Source: Basidiobolus ranarum (Eukaryota > Basidiobolomycota > Basidiobolomycetes > Basidiobolales). Taken from it: a stretch of 46,530 bases of DNA. Every line of letters starts with the position of its first letter. The first letter of the stretch is position 1. Location of the stretch: contig JASJQH010006898.1 of NCBI GenBank assembly GCA_040143965.1, forward strand, positions 1 to 46,530, given 5' to 3'. This document shows positions 20,349 to 31,991 of this stretch, in pieces. A program made the position numbers and the translations under genes. Below the pieces are notes generated by a model. It was not told the origin of the DNA. It made no database searches and saw only the letters and a list, made by a program, of their open reading frames with translations.

Positions 20349-22959
20349 ATGATGACCCAAAAACATGAACAGCAACAAAAGACCGAAGAAGATATTGCTG
20401 AATTAGAATTTCTCGAGGAGAGTTTACGCCGTGCAAATTTACTTACTGACACGACGGTACATTCCAAAATTTTCATAACAATTAACCGACAATTTCAATT
20501 AATCTTTCGAAAAAGGTGGGAATGTTACGGTCCTTCGATGATAGACTGCTAAAACTGGAGGCATCAATTATACCTATTCACAAATCGACCCAAAGACTCT
20601 CTCGTGTTGTGGATAGTATCCTTTTTTGTGTATTTTATGAAAGTTTAATTGCTCGATGAAACGATTCCTCTTGACTCTTCTCTTGTAAGATCTCGATAGA
20701 ACTACCTATTCTGTAGAAAGTATTTTGCAATATTTCGACTTGGCAGTTCGTGAAGAAGTGGTCATCTTAAAGGGGTAGGCATTTTAGTTACGTATTGTGC
20801 AAATTGGTCCAAACATTCTGTACTAATTACGCTTAGTCCTGATGAAAATGATCTCATGGCATATTACCAATCTGTGAATAATATCAAAAATGCTCTTCAG
20901 TTTCTTACCCAAACTCGTTTGAAGAGTGCTGAAAAAGTGATGACTCAGCTGGTAAGATAAATAAGACCATCTCTTCAAACCTTATCATTACAATGTTTGA
21001 CATAAATGCACAACAGAGACAATTATCGAAAGTTGCTCTTCAACAACTCAAGGAATTATTTCGCAAGAGACTACAAGCAAATACAGTTGAAATCGAGCCA
21101 ACTAAATACATTGATGAAGGTAGTATAGAGTATCATATCACCTATGTGACATAGCACCTTTCATTCACACATAAACTTAGACATACCCATCATTCCGTCC
21201 AATGAATTGGAAAAACTATCCAATATCTGCGTGTATCTTTCCAACTCAGAATCTGACATCGACATGAAGGTGGAACTTTCCAAGATATTTGCTGAGATTC
21301 GATCCAATTGCCTAGTGAAATCTTTTGCTGGAATTGCTCAAGCAGTAAATTCAGGAAACAAAGAATCTGCCAACACCTACCAACAAGGAACCAGTCCCTA
21401 TATTCTGATGACAAAAATATTAATTAAGGCTTTGGAGGTTTGTTGTAAGCCATCTTCACTGCTGTCGATATTTCAAACTCATATGTTTGTGTAGGCCGAG
21501 TACGTGATGGTCCAAAGGCTTATGCCTGAGGCTTTAGTTCAAAGTACCTTCCGTGATACTTTGAATCCTTCGTTGAAACAATGGGTAGAGGCAGGAGAGA
21601 CTCTGGTGACTCGAGTTCGTAGAAACACTCAGGCGGGAATATTTATGGTTTTGGATGTGTTGGAGCACTTTCAGAATGAAATGCCACAATTTGAGCGTAT
21701 CCTTGCGGTATGGGTGCTGGTTTATGCCGATACCTTTTTATCCTACTAAATGTTCAATTTGTGGATTTTACACAGAAAACGGGAAGTCAGCAAAACTCAC
21801 TCTCTGATCTACGTAAAACCTTGCGTAATGTAGCTACTCGTTCGCTCGAGGACTTCTTAGAGGACATACGGGTAGATATGAGTTTGGTCATTCAATTATG
21901 GTCACCTTAGTAACGTACTTGTCATTATTAGAATTCTGCAGCCAGACAGATCGAGTTGTCTAAGGATGGTACTGTCCATGAACTAACCAGTAATGTAAGT
22001 TAACCCAGTTTACTTGGTGATTAGCCATTGATTTAACGAAAGAGGTTACGTTAGGCTTTGAATCACTGTAAACGCTTGCTAGATTATCAAGAAACGGTCG
22101 AGTCACTGCTAACAAATGGTGGCGTCCAAGAGGCCTCAGCTTCCCAAGCGACTGTCCGTAAATACTTTGGTAAATCCTAGTCATTTCATGTGTTTCAACT
22201 TCAACCAACTAATATCCGTTGAATTCTAGCCAACGTCTTGGATGTGGTCATTGCTAACATTAACGAAAAAGCCAAAGGATATAAGAAGCCATATCTTGGC
22301 ACTGTCTTCTTAATGAACAACTACCATTATTTACTTAAAGTAATGCGCAGTACTAAGCTGGAGATGATCCTAGGCTCGGAATTGGTTTCAAAATACGAAA
22401 AGTTAAACAAGAAGCAACAAGACGCCTATCAGGATTGGTAACTTGGTTGATTTTACTCAGCTTAGACCACACAATGACTCAATATTTTTTACAGTTGGAA
22501 ATCGGTGGTTGAGTATCTCATGGACGTGACGTATGTCCGAGGAGGTATACTGAAAAGTAGCTTAACAAGTTCTGAGCGAGCGGCAATTAAGGAAAAATTC
22601 AAGGTAAATCAACCGAATTATCCAGCGGATTCGTTTGGCAAATATTCAACTTTTGTTTGTTAGAATTTCAACAATGATTTTGAAGAGTTGTTCCGAATGC
22701 AAAAATCCTACTCCATTCCTGATCCAGAGTTACGTCAACACATCATACGCAATATCAAGAATTTGGTATTGCCTATGTACTCACGCTTTGTAGAGAAGTA
22801 TAGTGTCCATTACACCGATTGGATGCGTGGCTTATCACTAACACATGCTTATGTAGGTATCGACAGACTGAATTTAGCAAGAATCCCAGCAAATACATCA
22901 AATATGACAGAGACTCACTTGAGCAATACATTGACATGTTGTTTGATACTTCTGCTTAG
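20349..22959 (+). CDS. EXO70: Exocyst complex subunit Exo70
   Basis: Fourteen exons give 601 residues: 20349-20456, 20516-20615, 20690-20774, 20837-20951, 21017-21119, 21181-21437, 21495-21707, 21776-21871, 21932-21994, 22055-22169, 22230-22437, 22495-22603, 22664-22804, 22867-22959. Exo70 links the exocyst to PI(4,5)P2 and Rho GTPases at sites of exocytosis. Landmarks: an N-terminal coiled coil (TEEDIAELEFLEESLRRANL); LESSIIPI-like LEASIIPIHKSTQRL; YYQSVNNIKNALQFL; SPYILMTKILIKALE; QRLMPEALVQSTF; KDGTVHELTSNALNYL-like SKDGTVHELTSNALNHCKRL; GTVFLMNNYHYLLK; and the family end SKNPSKYIKYDRDSLEQYI. Length is normal. The last intron (22805-22866) needs a GTCCAT donor to preserve the conserved KYS-TEFSKNP junction; the more ordinary GTAGGT nearby breaks the frame. 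Confidence 0.9.
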
Positions 22960-24504
22960 TGCATGCTAGACTGCAACCGTCGTTTATCTTGTTACCTTAG
23001 CAACTACATTAACAACCTCAGCCATCGAATGTGATGAATATCTTGTTTCTGTTGCGTATGAGTCAGTGTTTTGAGTCAGACTCAACAATCTAATATATAT
23101 TTATAAAGCAATAAACAATTACCATCTTGTGGTTAGAAGCCGAAGTAGAGATAATTAAATTCTTCCATAATAGGCATAACACACCTGAGTTGGAGATCAA
23201 TCTGGTAGAAGCAAATCTTATATTCACTTCGATCCCATTCAATCTAAAGCATGCCATCCATTCACTGGCCTATTATTGATGATCACATCAATATTTAAAT
23301 CCATCTAAATATTAATTAGTAAAGCCTCCCTCCAAAATACAGGTATTCTTAATGCCATACTGACTTCATCTTTCCTCGGCGATATTATGGCTACAAGTCT
23401 TAAATAAATGTACGAGAACAATGTTCAGTTGATAGCACTAGCCGTAATTACTATCACAACACCCACTTAGTTCCTCGATGCACTATCTAAGCATATATGG
23501 CGGTCATCAAGTACAAAAAGGTTGGTTTTGTACGAGTCTTAACCCTGAATTGAATATTTATTTGTGGTCATATTATTAATTGCCATGGTTTGCCGATAAC
23601 CCGTAGTGCCAACCATGGTACTTGATATGTATACACAATAGTTCCCAGTCGTGTACCAAGAAAAATGAGATATGTTACAAGAATGATTCATTAAGACTTG
23701 GTGATCCTCGACCCCCCTTTTTTGCTACTTCAAAGCAATTTACCTGTTTCTTTCACATTCTGTTCCATTTTCCAAAGATGATTTGTGATCTACTATTTGA
23801 TATTCGATCAGTGTTTCTTGGTAATTAAGCAACTTCCAATCAATTATTAATGTGAGGTGGCTTATGTTTTTTATCTCTTCTCTGCCAAAGGATCAAAGTG
23901 GTGGTGTACTTACGTTTACTCTAGTGAGAAGTAGCTTACATAGTATCTTAACCATCAAATGAGTCAAGGGTCATGTGGGGTCTCGTAAGAATTGTAAACA
24001 AAGTACATATATATACATCGCTGACGTTCGTTCAGATATTTGAATTTCCGATGATCCGTCATGAGCGTTAAATTTGAGTTCATGTGCAGATCAAATCCTT
24101 AAATTATAGGTAGTAGGTATTGTTGATCGTTAATACTTTACTATGAGTATCGTTAATCATTAGAGTTCGAGATCCGATAGTGAGCAAAAACAACCCACAA
24201 AATAGCTGCCTAGTTTATAATCTCACGATGGTATACCTGGGGCTTCATACGTTGTTCCCTTCGATTTTTGTTTCCTTGAGAGGGCATTTCTTTTTCCTCC
24301 ATTGTCCAAATATATTTCCTTCGCAAACGCTTGTCAGTTTGCTATTTAATGAAGCTTAAACTTTTGGCTTGCTAACTTTACCCTTCCGTTGTATCTTTTG
24401 TATTCGGTGGTTTCATTTATCTCTACCTAGAACTTGCGTTTCTTCCCTTTATATCGAAATATTCTTGTCCACTTGATTATATATCGTGTCTAGCCTCTGT
24501 CGGC
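22960..24504. other. Intergenic region (1.5 kb)
   Basis: No gene is supported; open frames are short and unlinked. The right third probably holds a long promoter and leader of the B-type cyclin gene, with pyrimidine-rich stretches around 24240-24480. No RNA gene or transposon recognised. Confidence 0.5.
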
Positions 24505-26218
24505 ATGAGTGATATAGTATTACCAAACAGTCAGACATCAAATGGAAGTAATATTCCTATCAACTCGACTATTCTTGAAATAAAAAAGCACCCAACCAAG
24601 GTGGGCACGCGTAGACCTCTCCAAGATATTGGAAACACGAAGGTATATTTCACCAAAGGTTAAATATTCTTCTATACACGTCTAACACCGAAACATACTT
24701 CTATTATTAGGGCTCGAGCAATATTTCTCCCATCAAACCTATAGCTATTGTAGCTTCATCACCACACTCTATACCAAGTATCCTCTCCTCTTCAAACGGC
24801 TCTCTCCCTCACGTTACCACTTCGGAGGATATAGAATCCGATCCGATTAATTATTACTCTCCTTATGATCAACATTTGCTAGGCCAAGAGAATATAAATT
24901 CTTTTGTCAAAATTGATGATGCAGTGTCTGATGAGTATTTAGGTCCAAGCCCTCTACTCACAGATGAAACTGACTTGGATACAGAGGCTGATAGTGCTTC
25001 CGATTATGAATCACGACCAGAAAACTACAATTCGGAAACCTACTCGAATCCAGATACTGACAATGAAACTATTGATGCACCTCTTAGTAGGTATCACAAC
25101 GAGAGGATCAGCTTGGAAGAAAACTCTGATGCATTACCTAGTCTAGTAAATGAGGTTGATGATGAGGATACTATCATGACTTCCACCAACAAACAACCAA
25201 ATACCAAGAAGATTGATTCTGAGGCACCACCAGGGATTCCGGTGGCTTACATGGAGGAACTAGATAAGCACGATATTGGAATGGTTTCCGAATATTCAGA
25301 AGACATCTTTAATTATATGAGGGAATTAGAGGTAATTGGTGGTTCAAACTAGTGTCAACTACATAAATAGAACTACATAATTTCTCACTGTATTTCTTTT
25401 TTTCCATAGGTAAAGATGCTTCCTAGTCATGATTATATGGATCACCAACCCGAACTTGAATGGCGAATGAGGCGGATCTTGTTTGACTGGATTATACAAG
25501 TTCACGAGCGTTTTAGAATGCTCCCAGAGACCTTATTTTTATGTATTAATTACGTAGACAGATTTCTATCTGTCAAAGAAGTTTCGATTGATAAACTGCA
25601 ATTAGTTGGGATCACTGCATTATTCATTGCTGCCAAATATGAGGAGTTGGATGCACCCACCGTAAGCTCCATGTTGTATATGACCGATCAAACCTATTCA
25701 CGTGAAGAGCTTCAGAAAGCTGAAAGATTTTTGGTGAACATGCTCAATTATGAGCTTGGATTTCCTGGGCCTTTGAATTTTTTAAGACGTATCTCTAAGA
25801 GTGATGAGTATGATCCTAGTATCCGAACCTTGGGAAAGTATTTGATTGAAGTTACCATTATGTACGAGTGTTTCATTCCCTATCCTCCGTCGTTGATTGC
25901 TGCTGCTAGCTATTATGTTGCCATGAGGATGCTTCAGAAAACTGAATGGGTAGGAATCCTTTTATACTCATAAACATGCATCCTATTTCTAATCAATTGG
26001 CTTTACAGACCTCAACTCACGTTCATTTCTCTGGCTACGACGAAGTGTCTATAATTTATTGCGCAAGTCAGTTACTTGAGTGCCTTGAGGAGCCATCACC
26101 ACATATGAGTGTATATAACAAGTACGAAACCAATCAGCACATGAACGCATCTCTATATGTTGCCGAATATCTTGCAAAATATCAACAGAGTAATCCTTTG
26201 CTTCGTTCAACTATTTAA
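24505..26218 (+). CDS. B-type (mitotic) cyclin
   Basis: Four exons (24505-24642, 24711-25331, 25410-25949, 26009-26218) give 502 residues. B cyclins activate Cdk1 for S phase and mitosis. The N-terminal part carries a destruction box, RRPLQDIGN at residues 36-44, the APC/C degradation signal, split from the rest by the first intron. A long acidic Ser/Asp-rich linker follows. The cyclin box N begins in exon 2-3 with SEDIFNYMRELE, then WRMRRILFDWIIQVH, LFLCINYVDRFLS, LVGITALFIAAKYEE and DQTYSREEL; the cyclin C domain follows (FLRRISKSDEYD, PPSLIAAASYYVA). This is the Clb/Cdc13 arrangement. The protein ends shortly after the C domain. It is the first gene of a same-strand pair with an aldo-keto reductase 245 bases downstream, not evidently related in function. 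Confidence 0.93.
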
Positions 26219-26463
26219 AATCTCATCAATTACGAAGAAATGAATGTAATTATTGATTCTCGAACCACTAAACTTCAAGTTGTGTCTGTAGAGAAATAGT
26301 CTGATAAAGTATGGGAAAAGGTAAATAAATCATGCTAAATTATATTATGATAGTATATTAAAGTTATTGGTCTGAAAGGCACCATTCCAATTAAATCAGT
26401 GAATATTAAGAGATACTGGGCTTATACTTCGCAACCAATATTTAAGCTTCTACTGATTAATTA

Positions 26464-27861
26464 ATGAGCTTCTTATTAAGCTCAGTTCGTACGTGTGTAT
26501 ATAGACACCCGATTAAACCTTCATCCTTGCATTTGACTCAAGTGTTTGGGAAATCTTTGGTTTCTACTACCCACCTAATGTCTCCCTCTATAAATGACGA
26601 GGGCACTTCTTTAGGTGATGCGGGTTTGATTCCCAGTGTCAATACTACCGTTAATTTAGGAAATGGGATTAAAGTTCCTCCCATGGGTAAAAGTTAATAC
26701 ATATTCAATCCAGTTGTTTTCGTCTATCTAAAAGCTCGTTCATGTTATCTCAATAGGGATTGGAACTTGGTCTTGGGGAGATAAAACTAAATGGTAACTT
26801 TCAAACCAAGAGGAAATTCCTATTTCTATGTTAACGATGTTGAAAACGTTCCTAATATTAGGGGATATTCAGTCACTCATACAGAAGAAGATCTTAAGAA
26901 GGCTTTTGACGAATTAGTTAAAAGAGGAATCACCTTTTTTGATACCGCTGAGAAATATAGTAACGGGGAAAGTGAGCGAATTATTGGACGTTTATTAGCC
27001 GACTGGAAAGATAAACCTGAGGGTGAAAATATTGTTGTCGCTACCAAATTTTTACCTGTACCTTGGCATCTTAGATATCCTTCTTCTCTACTTTCAGCTA
27101 TCAAACTATCGGCAGAGAGACTAGATGTTAAATGTATAGATTTGTATCAAATCCACGGTCCCATCCATCTAAGATCTATCGAGGTACTGGCCGATGCACT
27201 TGCTGATGCAGTGGAGGCAGGTTTAGTGAAAACAGTCGGGGTTTCTAATTACTCTATCAATGAGATGACAAGGATGCATGACGCATTGAAAAAGAGAGGA
27301 GTTAAGTTAGCAACGAACCAGATCGAATTTAGTCTACTTAGACGCTATCCAGAAACAGGTGGATTGATTCGAGCATGTCAGGAACTGGGAGTGGAGATTT
27401 TAGCTTATTCACCTCTTGGTATGTTCATCAAAATTTCACTTCTACTTTCTATCCATTAATCGTATCATACGTAGGCATGGGAAGGTTAACGGGTAAATAT
27501 AATGCGGCCAATCCACCACCTAGTGGTCGTCAATTTGGTAACTACTCTATGCAAGAGATTGAACCTCTGCTAGATGTACTAAGACAGCTAGCCCTGAAGT
27601 ACGAGAAAACCATCCCTCAGATTGCGATCAACTGGGTGATTTGCAAAGGTAATGGCGATCTTTTATTAATCAACTGTCATAGTGATTTCCTAATTTAGCG
27701 GATTCATTACAGGTGCTATACCTATACCTGGTGCTAAGAATCTTAAACAAGCTCAAGAGAATTGTGAGGCTTTAGGTTGGCGCTTAGAAGATGCTGATAT
27801 CGATCTTTTAGATGCATGTAGCTTTACAGGATCTACGTATAACTTTTGGCAACATGGTTGA
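26464..27861 (+). CDS. Aldo-keto reductase, possibly mitochondrial
   Basis: Five exons (26464-26686, 26757-26793, 26862-27418, 27475-27648, 27713-27861) give 379 residues. The enzyme would reduce a carbonyl with NADPH on a (beta/alpha)8 barrel. The catalytic tetrad is visible by my count: Asp114 and Tyr119 in FFDTAEKYSNGESE, Lys149 in VVATKF, and His185 in DLYQIHGP. NADPH-binding loops appear as VGVSNYS, NQIEFSLLRR, YSPLGMGRLTGKY and PIPGAKN. The first 50 residues, rich in Ser, Arg and hydrophobics with few acidic residues (MSFLLSSVRTCVYRH), look like a mitochondrial presequence. Closest in layout to plastid/bacterial AKRs of the pyridoxal reductase type; the substrate cannot be told. Exon 2 is only 37 nt, and the 68-nt intron after it is partly open in frame. 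Confidence 0.88.
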
Positions 27862-28095
27862 GAATGCAACTGATAGATGTATTTGAATGGTCACTCATTG
27901 ATTTTGAACATTTGTATTTGGAACAAGTGATACATAACGAGTTTCAATTTCTAATCTAAATCCGAGGCTGGACAAATATGGTCTTTAAGAAAATTAAATA
28001 CAGATTAGGTAAATAAATAAATCTTCAGATAAAGAATTTCGAGGGGCATTGCGAATAGATAGCAATGAGTCGATCATCATTTCTCTCTGAACGAA
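27862..28095. other. 3' region between convergent genes
   Basis: 234 AT-rich bases between two stop codons; probably 3' UTRs. Nothing else seen. Confidence 0.5.
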
Positions 28096-29916
28096 TCATG
28101 GGATTCCTGGAGTACAGCGATTACCTTCGGGTGTTGTAGACCAGGTAGCTAATGTATTGATGGTAACGAATACCATAGTGCACAGCCCAAAGAAGATTAG
28201 CGTAATATCACCAAGCTTGGAAAGTGGATGACTAGCAACCGCCTTAAGATGAAATAACGCTGGGAATATGAATGCTAGTGGGATACATGCGAACGCACCG
28301 ATCAATGCAACAAAGTTATCCAAGTTAGATGAGCCAGCATAAGCAATGGCAGATGCAAGTGCACACAGCGAAGCGCGGAGAACATTCTTTCCCGTCTTAA
28401 TTTTGGTAGAATATTTTCCAGTCTTTCTTCCAAATGTAGCTTGCTCAATTATACGTACAGCTGGGAACATCATTAAAGGAACTGTCAAGATGATGGCGAG
28501 TACATATAGCACTTGGGTCAATTGTGTTGCTGGGCTTTCTGGCAAATTTAGCAAGATGACTGCTTGTGTTTTTTCCCCAAATGTGGCGTAAGATAATGCA
28601 CCAATGGAAACAAAAATCATGGCTATAATGGCCATGGCCATTGTCATCAAACGAGGGAATTTTTCTGGTTCCTTCATAGAGCTAACAATAGGCAGTATAA
28701 GACCTATTCCTTCGAATGTAAAAGATGCTGTTCCCAAAAACAGCCCAAAGCTTTTACTGTTAAACATTTGAACTTCGGCAGGACCAGCGGTGAAAAGTTG
28801 ATCCAAATCTACTATGTAAATGTACCCAAGACCAAACATAATTGCAACGTTGGCGATCAAAGCTGCGTTAGAGAAGCTCTTCATTTTACGCAAAAAAGAG
28901 AATGGAATATAAATCAAGAGTTGGAGCAATATCAGAAGATGTTCAGACACTTGAATTTGGCAATTTGACCAAGCCGAGATAAGATCGCTAATGTTCTTGG
29001 CAACAAAAATAAAATAAGCACATGTAAAACCCATCTATAATAAACGCGTTTGATTAGAATATCATATTGAAATTTCTTAATGATCAACATAATTGCATAC
29101 CTGTGAAAGCGCAATATCTGAGAGAATGATGTATCTCAGCCATTTACCGTAGAGTATACCGCCGATTTCACCGAAACCACCCGGAACTATGGAACGTACT
29201 TTGACCAGCTTCAAGATGGATATCAATGATATAATCGATACCAAAGTAAGAACGATAGAAGAAAATAATAAACCGCCGTTATAAAAAGCTTTGGGTAAAA
29301 ACAAGACTCCAGTGGCGACAAAAGATTTCATTAGCAGGAAAAATGTTTTAGATAAAGTAGCAGTTCCAGGTGGAGCTACTTTGCGAGAAGAACTACGACG
29401 GATAAGAGGATCGGAGGTACTTTGAGTAGGTGTATCTTCTTCCTCCTCGTTGTCTTCCTCTTCTTCTTCGTCATCGCTATCGCTCAAATTTTCACCAGCA
29501 AAGTGATCGTATAAAGACCAATAGTCCAAGAAGCTTGTTTCAACGACTCTTGGTGGACTACGTCCATCTATTTTAGCCTGCTGCGCAATATAGCTTCTTC
29601 TAAAGCCTCCTGGCTCTTTCAAACTAGAAATTCTTTTGACTTCTGCCAAACTAGGTACACAAGAAGAACTTCGAGACCGGGTCAGACCCCCACCTTCAAG
29701 ATTCTTGTAAATGTCATAAGTAACCGAGGCACCCGGATTAGTAAGATCAAGATCGTTAGCAGTTATGTCTATACTGTCATGTATACTTGGTGAAAAGCTA
29801 GATCCGTCAGCAATGGACCTGTAATCTGGGAAAGACAAAACAGGACTGTCAAGTAAACTAGTAAGTGAGGAGATCTCTTCTGCCGGGATCGTGTTTTTAG
29901 TACTTGGTGGACTCAT
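28096..29916 (-). CDS. Vacuolar amino acid transporter (Avt3/Avt4-like)
   Basis: Two exons (29916-29101, 29034-28096) give 584 residues. Avt3/4 belong to the amino acid/auxin permease family (SLC36-like) and export neutral or basic amino acids from the vacuole. The N-terminal 190 residues are cytosolic and hydrophilic, with Ser-rich patches and an acidic run (DSDDEEEEEDNEEEED). The transporter core follows with TLSKTFFLLMKSFVATGVLFLP-type TM1 (KSFVATGVLFLPKAFYNGG), then ALSQMGFTCAYFIFVAKN, LIYIPFSFLRK, TASFTFEGIGLILPI, and TFGEKTQAVILLNLP; about eleven membrane segments can be counted. The single intron lies in the third segment, with donor GTATGC and acceptor TATAG. A TATAAAG element sits about 70 bases before the ATG. 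Confidence 0.88.
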
Positions 29917-29983
29917 AATATGTTTTACACCAGTGAAAAAACTGATTAAAAGCTTAACAAACGATTTCTCTGGCAGCAGTCCT

Positions 29984-29990
29984 CTTTATA
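29984..29990 (-). promoter_or_regulatory. Possible TATA box of the AVT-like gene
   Basis: TATAAAG on the minus strand, about 70 bases upstream of the ATG at 29916. Spacing is suitable; no experimental support. Confidence 0.35.
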
Positions 29991-30297
29991 AACTATCGTG
30001 AGAAAGGATAACAATCCATATCAAGATCAAGTACCTGAGGAAGTTCCATGAATGATCAATGATTTTCGATATTGACTGTTAAATAAATAAATCAACCAGA
30101 TTTTACATTAAAGGCAATCTTTGCCCTCAGAAAGCGTGAATAATTTTGATAACTTCAATGCTTAAAGTAAGATGACGACATAGGTCGGCAGATGATGTAA
30201 GTAAATTTAAATCGTCCCTCGTCAAGTTACTCCACCAATTTTGCTGAAGGTGTTGAGCGGATTTCTCAGCTACTCTTAAAATATATACCAAATAGGA

Positions 30298-30624
30298 TTA
30301 ATGTAGCATCTGACAGTATGCAAGCCTATGGTACATTATTAGGAATGAGTTGGTACCGTGATGTTAATGTCAGAAGGTGAAGACTCCCATGCATATGTGA
30401 TAGTCATATACCTTGTCAGTGATGTCTCCCAGGTGATCCCTGCACCGATCTGCATGGATATTGTACAATCTGCGAAATCCATAAAGTAGTATTCTTGAGC
30501 GACATGTAACACGAGTTCGCAACTTCTTACATGGTGCAATAGATTTCTAGTTGAGCCTTCAAATGGAACCCAACGAACAGTAGGAGTTGTGGAATTATTG
30601 AAGGTGCATACAGGATCTCTCTCT
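30298..30624 (-). other. Possible coding remnant of unknown type
   Basis: A minus-strand open stretch begins after a plausible acceptor (TATTTTAG at about 30625) and runs about 70 codons with four Cys, an NNSTTPTVRW stretch and Trp-rich sequence. A donor GTATAT at about 30415 could join an acceptor CCATAG at about 30330 in phase, ending in a stop at 30298. I could not find a convincing upstream exon or start codon, and I do not recognise the protein. It may be a short secreted-protein gene, a decayed gene, or chance. Confidence 0.25.
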
Positions 30625-31265
30625 AAAATATACAACTACCATTCAGTAGAAATTATATTAGCATTCAGTATTTAACATTCGTATATAACCCACTGGATGA
30701 GCATACAGTCTTTTAAATTAGTGTTCTAGTGATGGTATTAGTTGTTCGCTTATTTGCATGTAGCAATCAGACTTAAAAGAATGTCTAGATATCGATGATT
30801 CTAGGTACACCATCATGCTATTTTTTTTACTAGTGATCTAGGGTCAGTCCCTCAATCCTTAGTCATTTGATAGAGAATATCATATTATACTATCGTAATC
30901 GCTCAGTAAAAGTACGCACTCATTCACTGGGATATTTTTTGTGTTTGGGTATATTCAACTTTAGGGTTAGTGTTGAGTTTTAGATATAGTTTACAAGATA
31001 CATCGCTCATCATCAACATAGATCTTTTTTTTTCATAAATAGCTTCTCAAAGGAAAATAGTATATATACATCGTATTATTATAATTCCTCTTCATTATTG
31101 TTCTACAGACACTTGAGCATTCTACAAAGTTCCTCACTTTTTTGTAAGTGAATCCGAGCACAGGTAAATGGTAAACTTATTGTAGTATATTTGTTTATTT
31201 AAACTAATTAAAGCATACTTTTCCAACGAAGAGATCCAATAAATTCCACCAAACACTACTCGGAT

Positions 31266-31991
31266 ATGAGCACAAAGTCGAACCAATGGCTTTTCACTCA
31301 AAATGATATGACTAAGACCCCGACCGTGGTAGATGGTATGTCTTGGGAAAAGGAGCGAATCCTTCGCGCGAAAGGCGGTAACTTCATAATCAATGCTGGA
31401 ATGACACTGAAACTCCCGCCTACAACTATTTATACAGCCGGCATCTACTTTCAACGATTTTATATGCGACATAGCTTTAGAGCTTATCATCACTATGATC
31501 TAGCGGGTACTTGTTTATTTCTGGCGTCAAAGGAAGAGGAAACTGGACGTAGATTACGAGATGTTGTTACTATTTCTGTACGGAAAGCTCGTAAAGATGA
31601 TGCATACAAAGTTGATGAAAACTCTGATGATTTTCGTCGATGGAAAGAAACTATACTATATCACGAAGAATTGGTTTTGGAGACCTTATGCTTTGATCTA
31701 AACTTGGAATTACCTTATAGTTTTGTATTTGAAATTCTTGCCCGGTGTGCTGCCACCCCAAAGCAGGCTTTGTCGGCAATCGCATTTACAAATGATTTCA
31801 TCAAAACTCCGCTCTGTCTCATGTATCCACCTCAAGTGCTAGCCGGAGTATCTGTTTTCTTAAGTTCTCAAGTTATGCAGGAAACTTTATTTGAAGTTAA
31901 AAGTGGAAAGGCTTGGTGGGAGATTTCAACAGCGGACACTGAACTTATACAAGACGCTGTGGAGACCTTATACGTATCTGTTATGCCATAA
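31266..31991 (+). CDS. Cyclin T/K-type P-TEFb cyclin (Pch1-like)
   Basis: Single exon, 241 residues. The cyclin partner of Cdk9, it activates phosphorylation of RNA polymerase II and Spt5 for elongation. The sequence follows fission yeast Pch1 closely in motif order: NQWLFTQNDM, an Arg-x-x-Gly-x-Asn-Phe-Ile helix (RAKGGNFIINAG), IYFQRFYMRHSF, GTCLFLASKEEET, RRLRDVVTIS, FRRWKETILYHEELVLE and LCFDLNLELPY. These make the first cyclin box and the start of the second (ALSAIAFTNDF, PPQVLAGVSVFL). The protein ends right after the second box, so it lacks the long C-terminal tail of Pch1. No intron, unlike most neighbours. Cyclin C, L or Ctk2 are alternatives but the KxGxNFI and WRWKxxIL elements favour T/K. 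Confidence 0.88.
   Translation: MSTKSNQWLFTQNDMTKTPTVVDGMSWEKERILRAKGGNFIINAGMTLKLPPTTIYTAGIYFQRFYMRHSFRAYHHYDLAGTCLFLASKEEETGRRLRDVVTISVRKARKDDAYKVDENSDDFRRWKETILYHEELVLETLCFDLNLELPYSFVFEILARCAATPKQALSAIAFTNDFIKTPLCLMYPPQVLAGVSVFLSSQVMQETLFEVKSGKAWWEISTADTELIQDAVETLYVSVMP

Larger units (their letters stand above)
29917..31265. other. Intergenic region (1.35 kb)
   Basis: Contains the AVT-like promoter at the left and the P-TEFb cyclin promoter at the right. A possible gene remnant or short gene lies at 30298-30624 on the minus strand and is listed separately. Nothing else is recognisable. Confidence 0.5.

Noticed and set aside
23622-23828. 68-codon plus-strand frame in the EXO70-cyclin gap
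   Set aside because: Low-complexity, Phe-rich from T-rich DNA, no recognisable motif.
24604-24611. ACGCGT (MCB-like) sites at about 2570, 3878, 5238, 24608 and 29045
   Set aside because: They fall in exons, introns or 3' regions rather than promoters, so a cell-cycle regulatory role is not supported.
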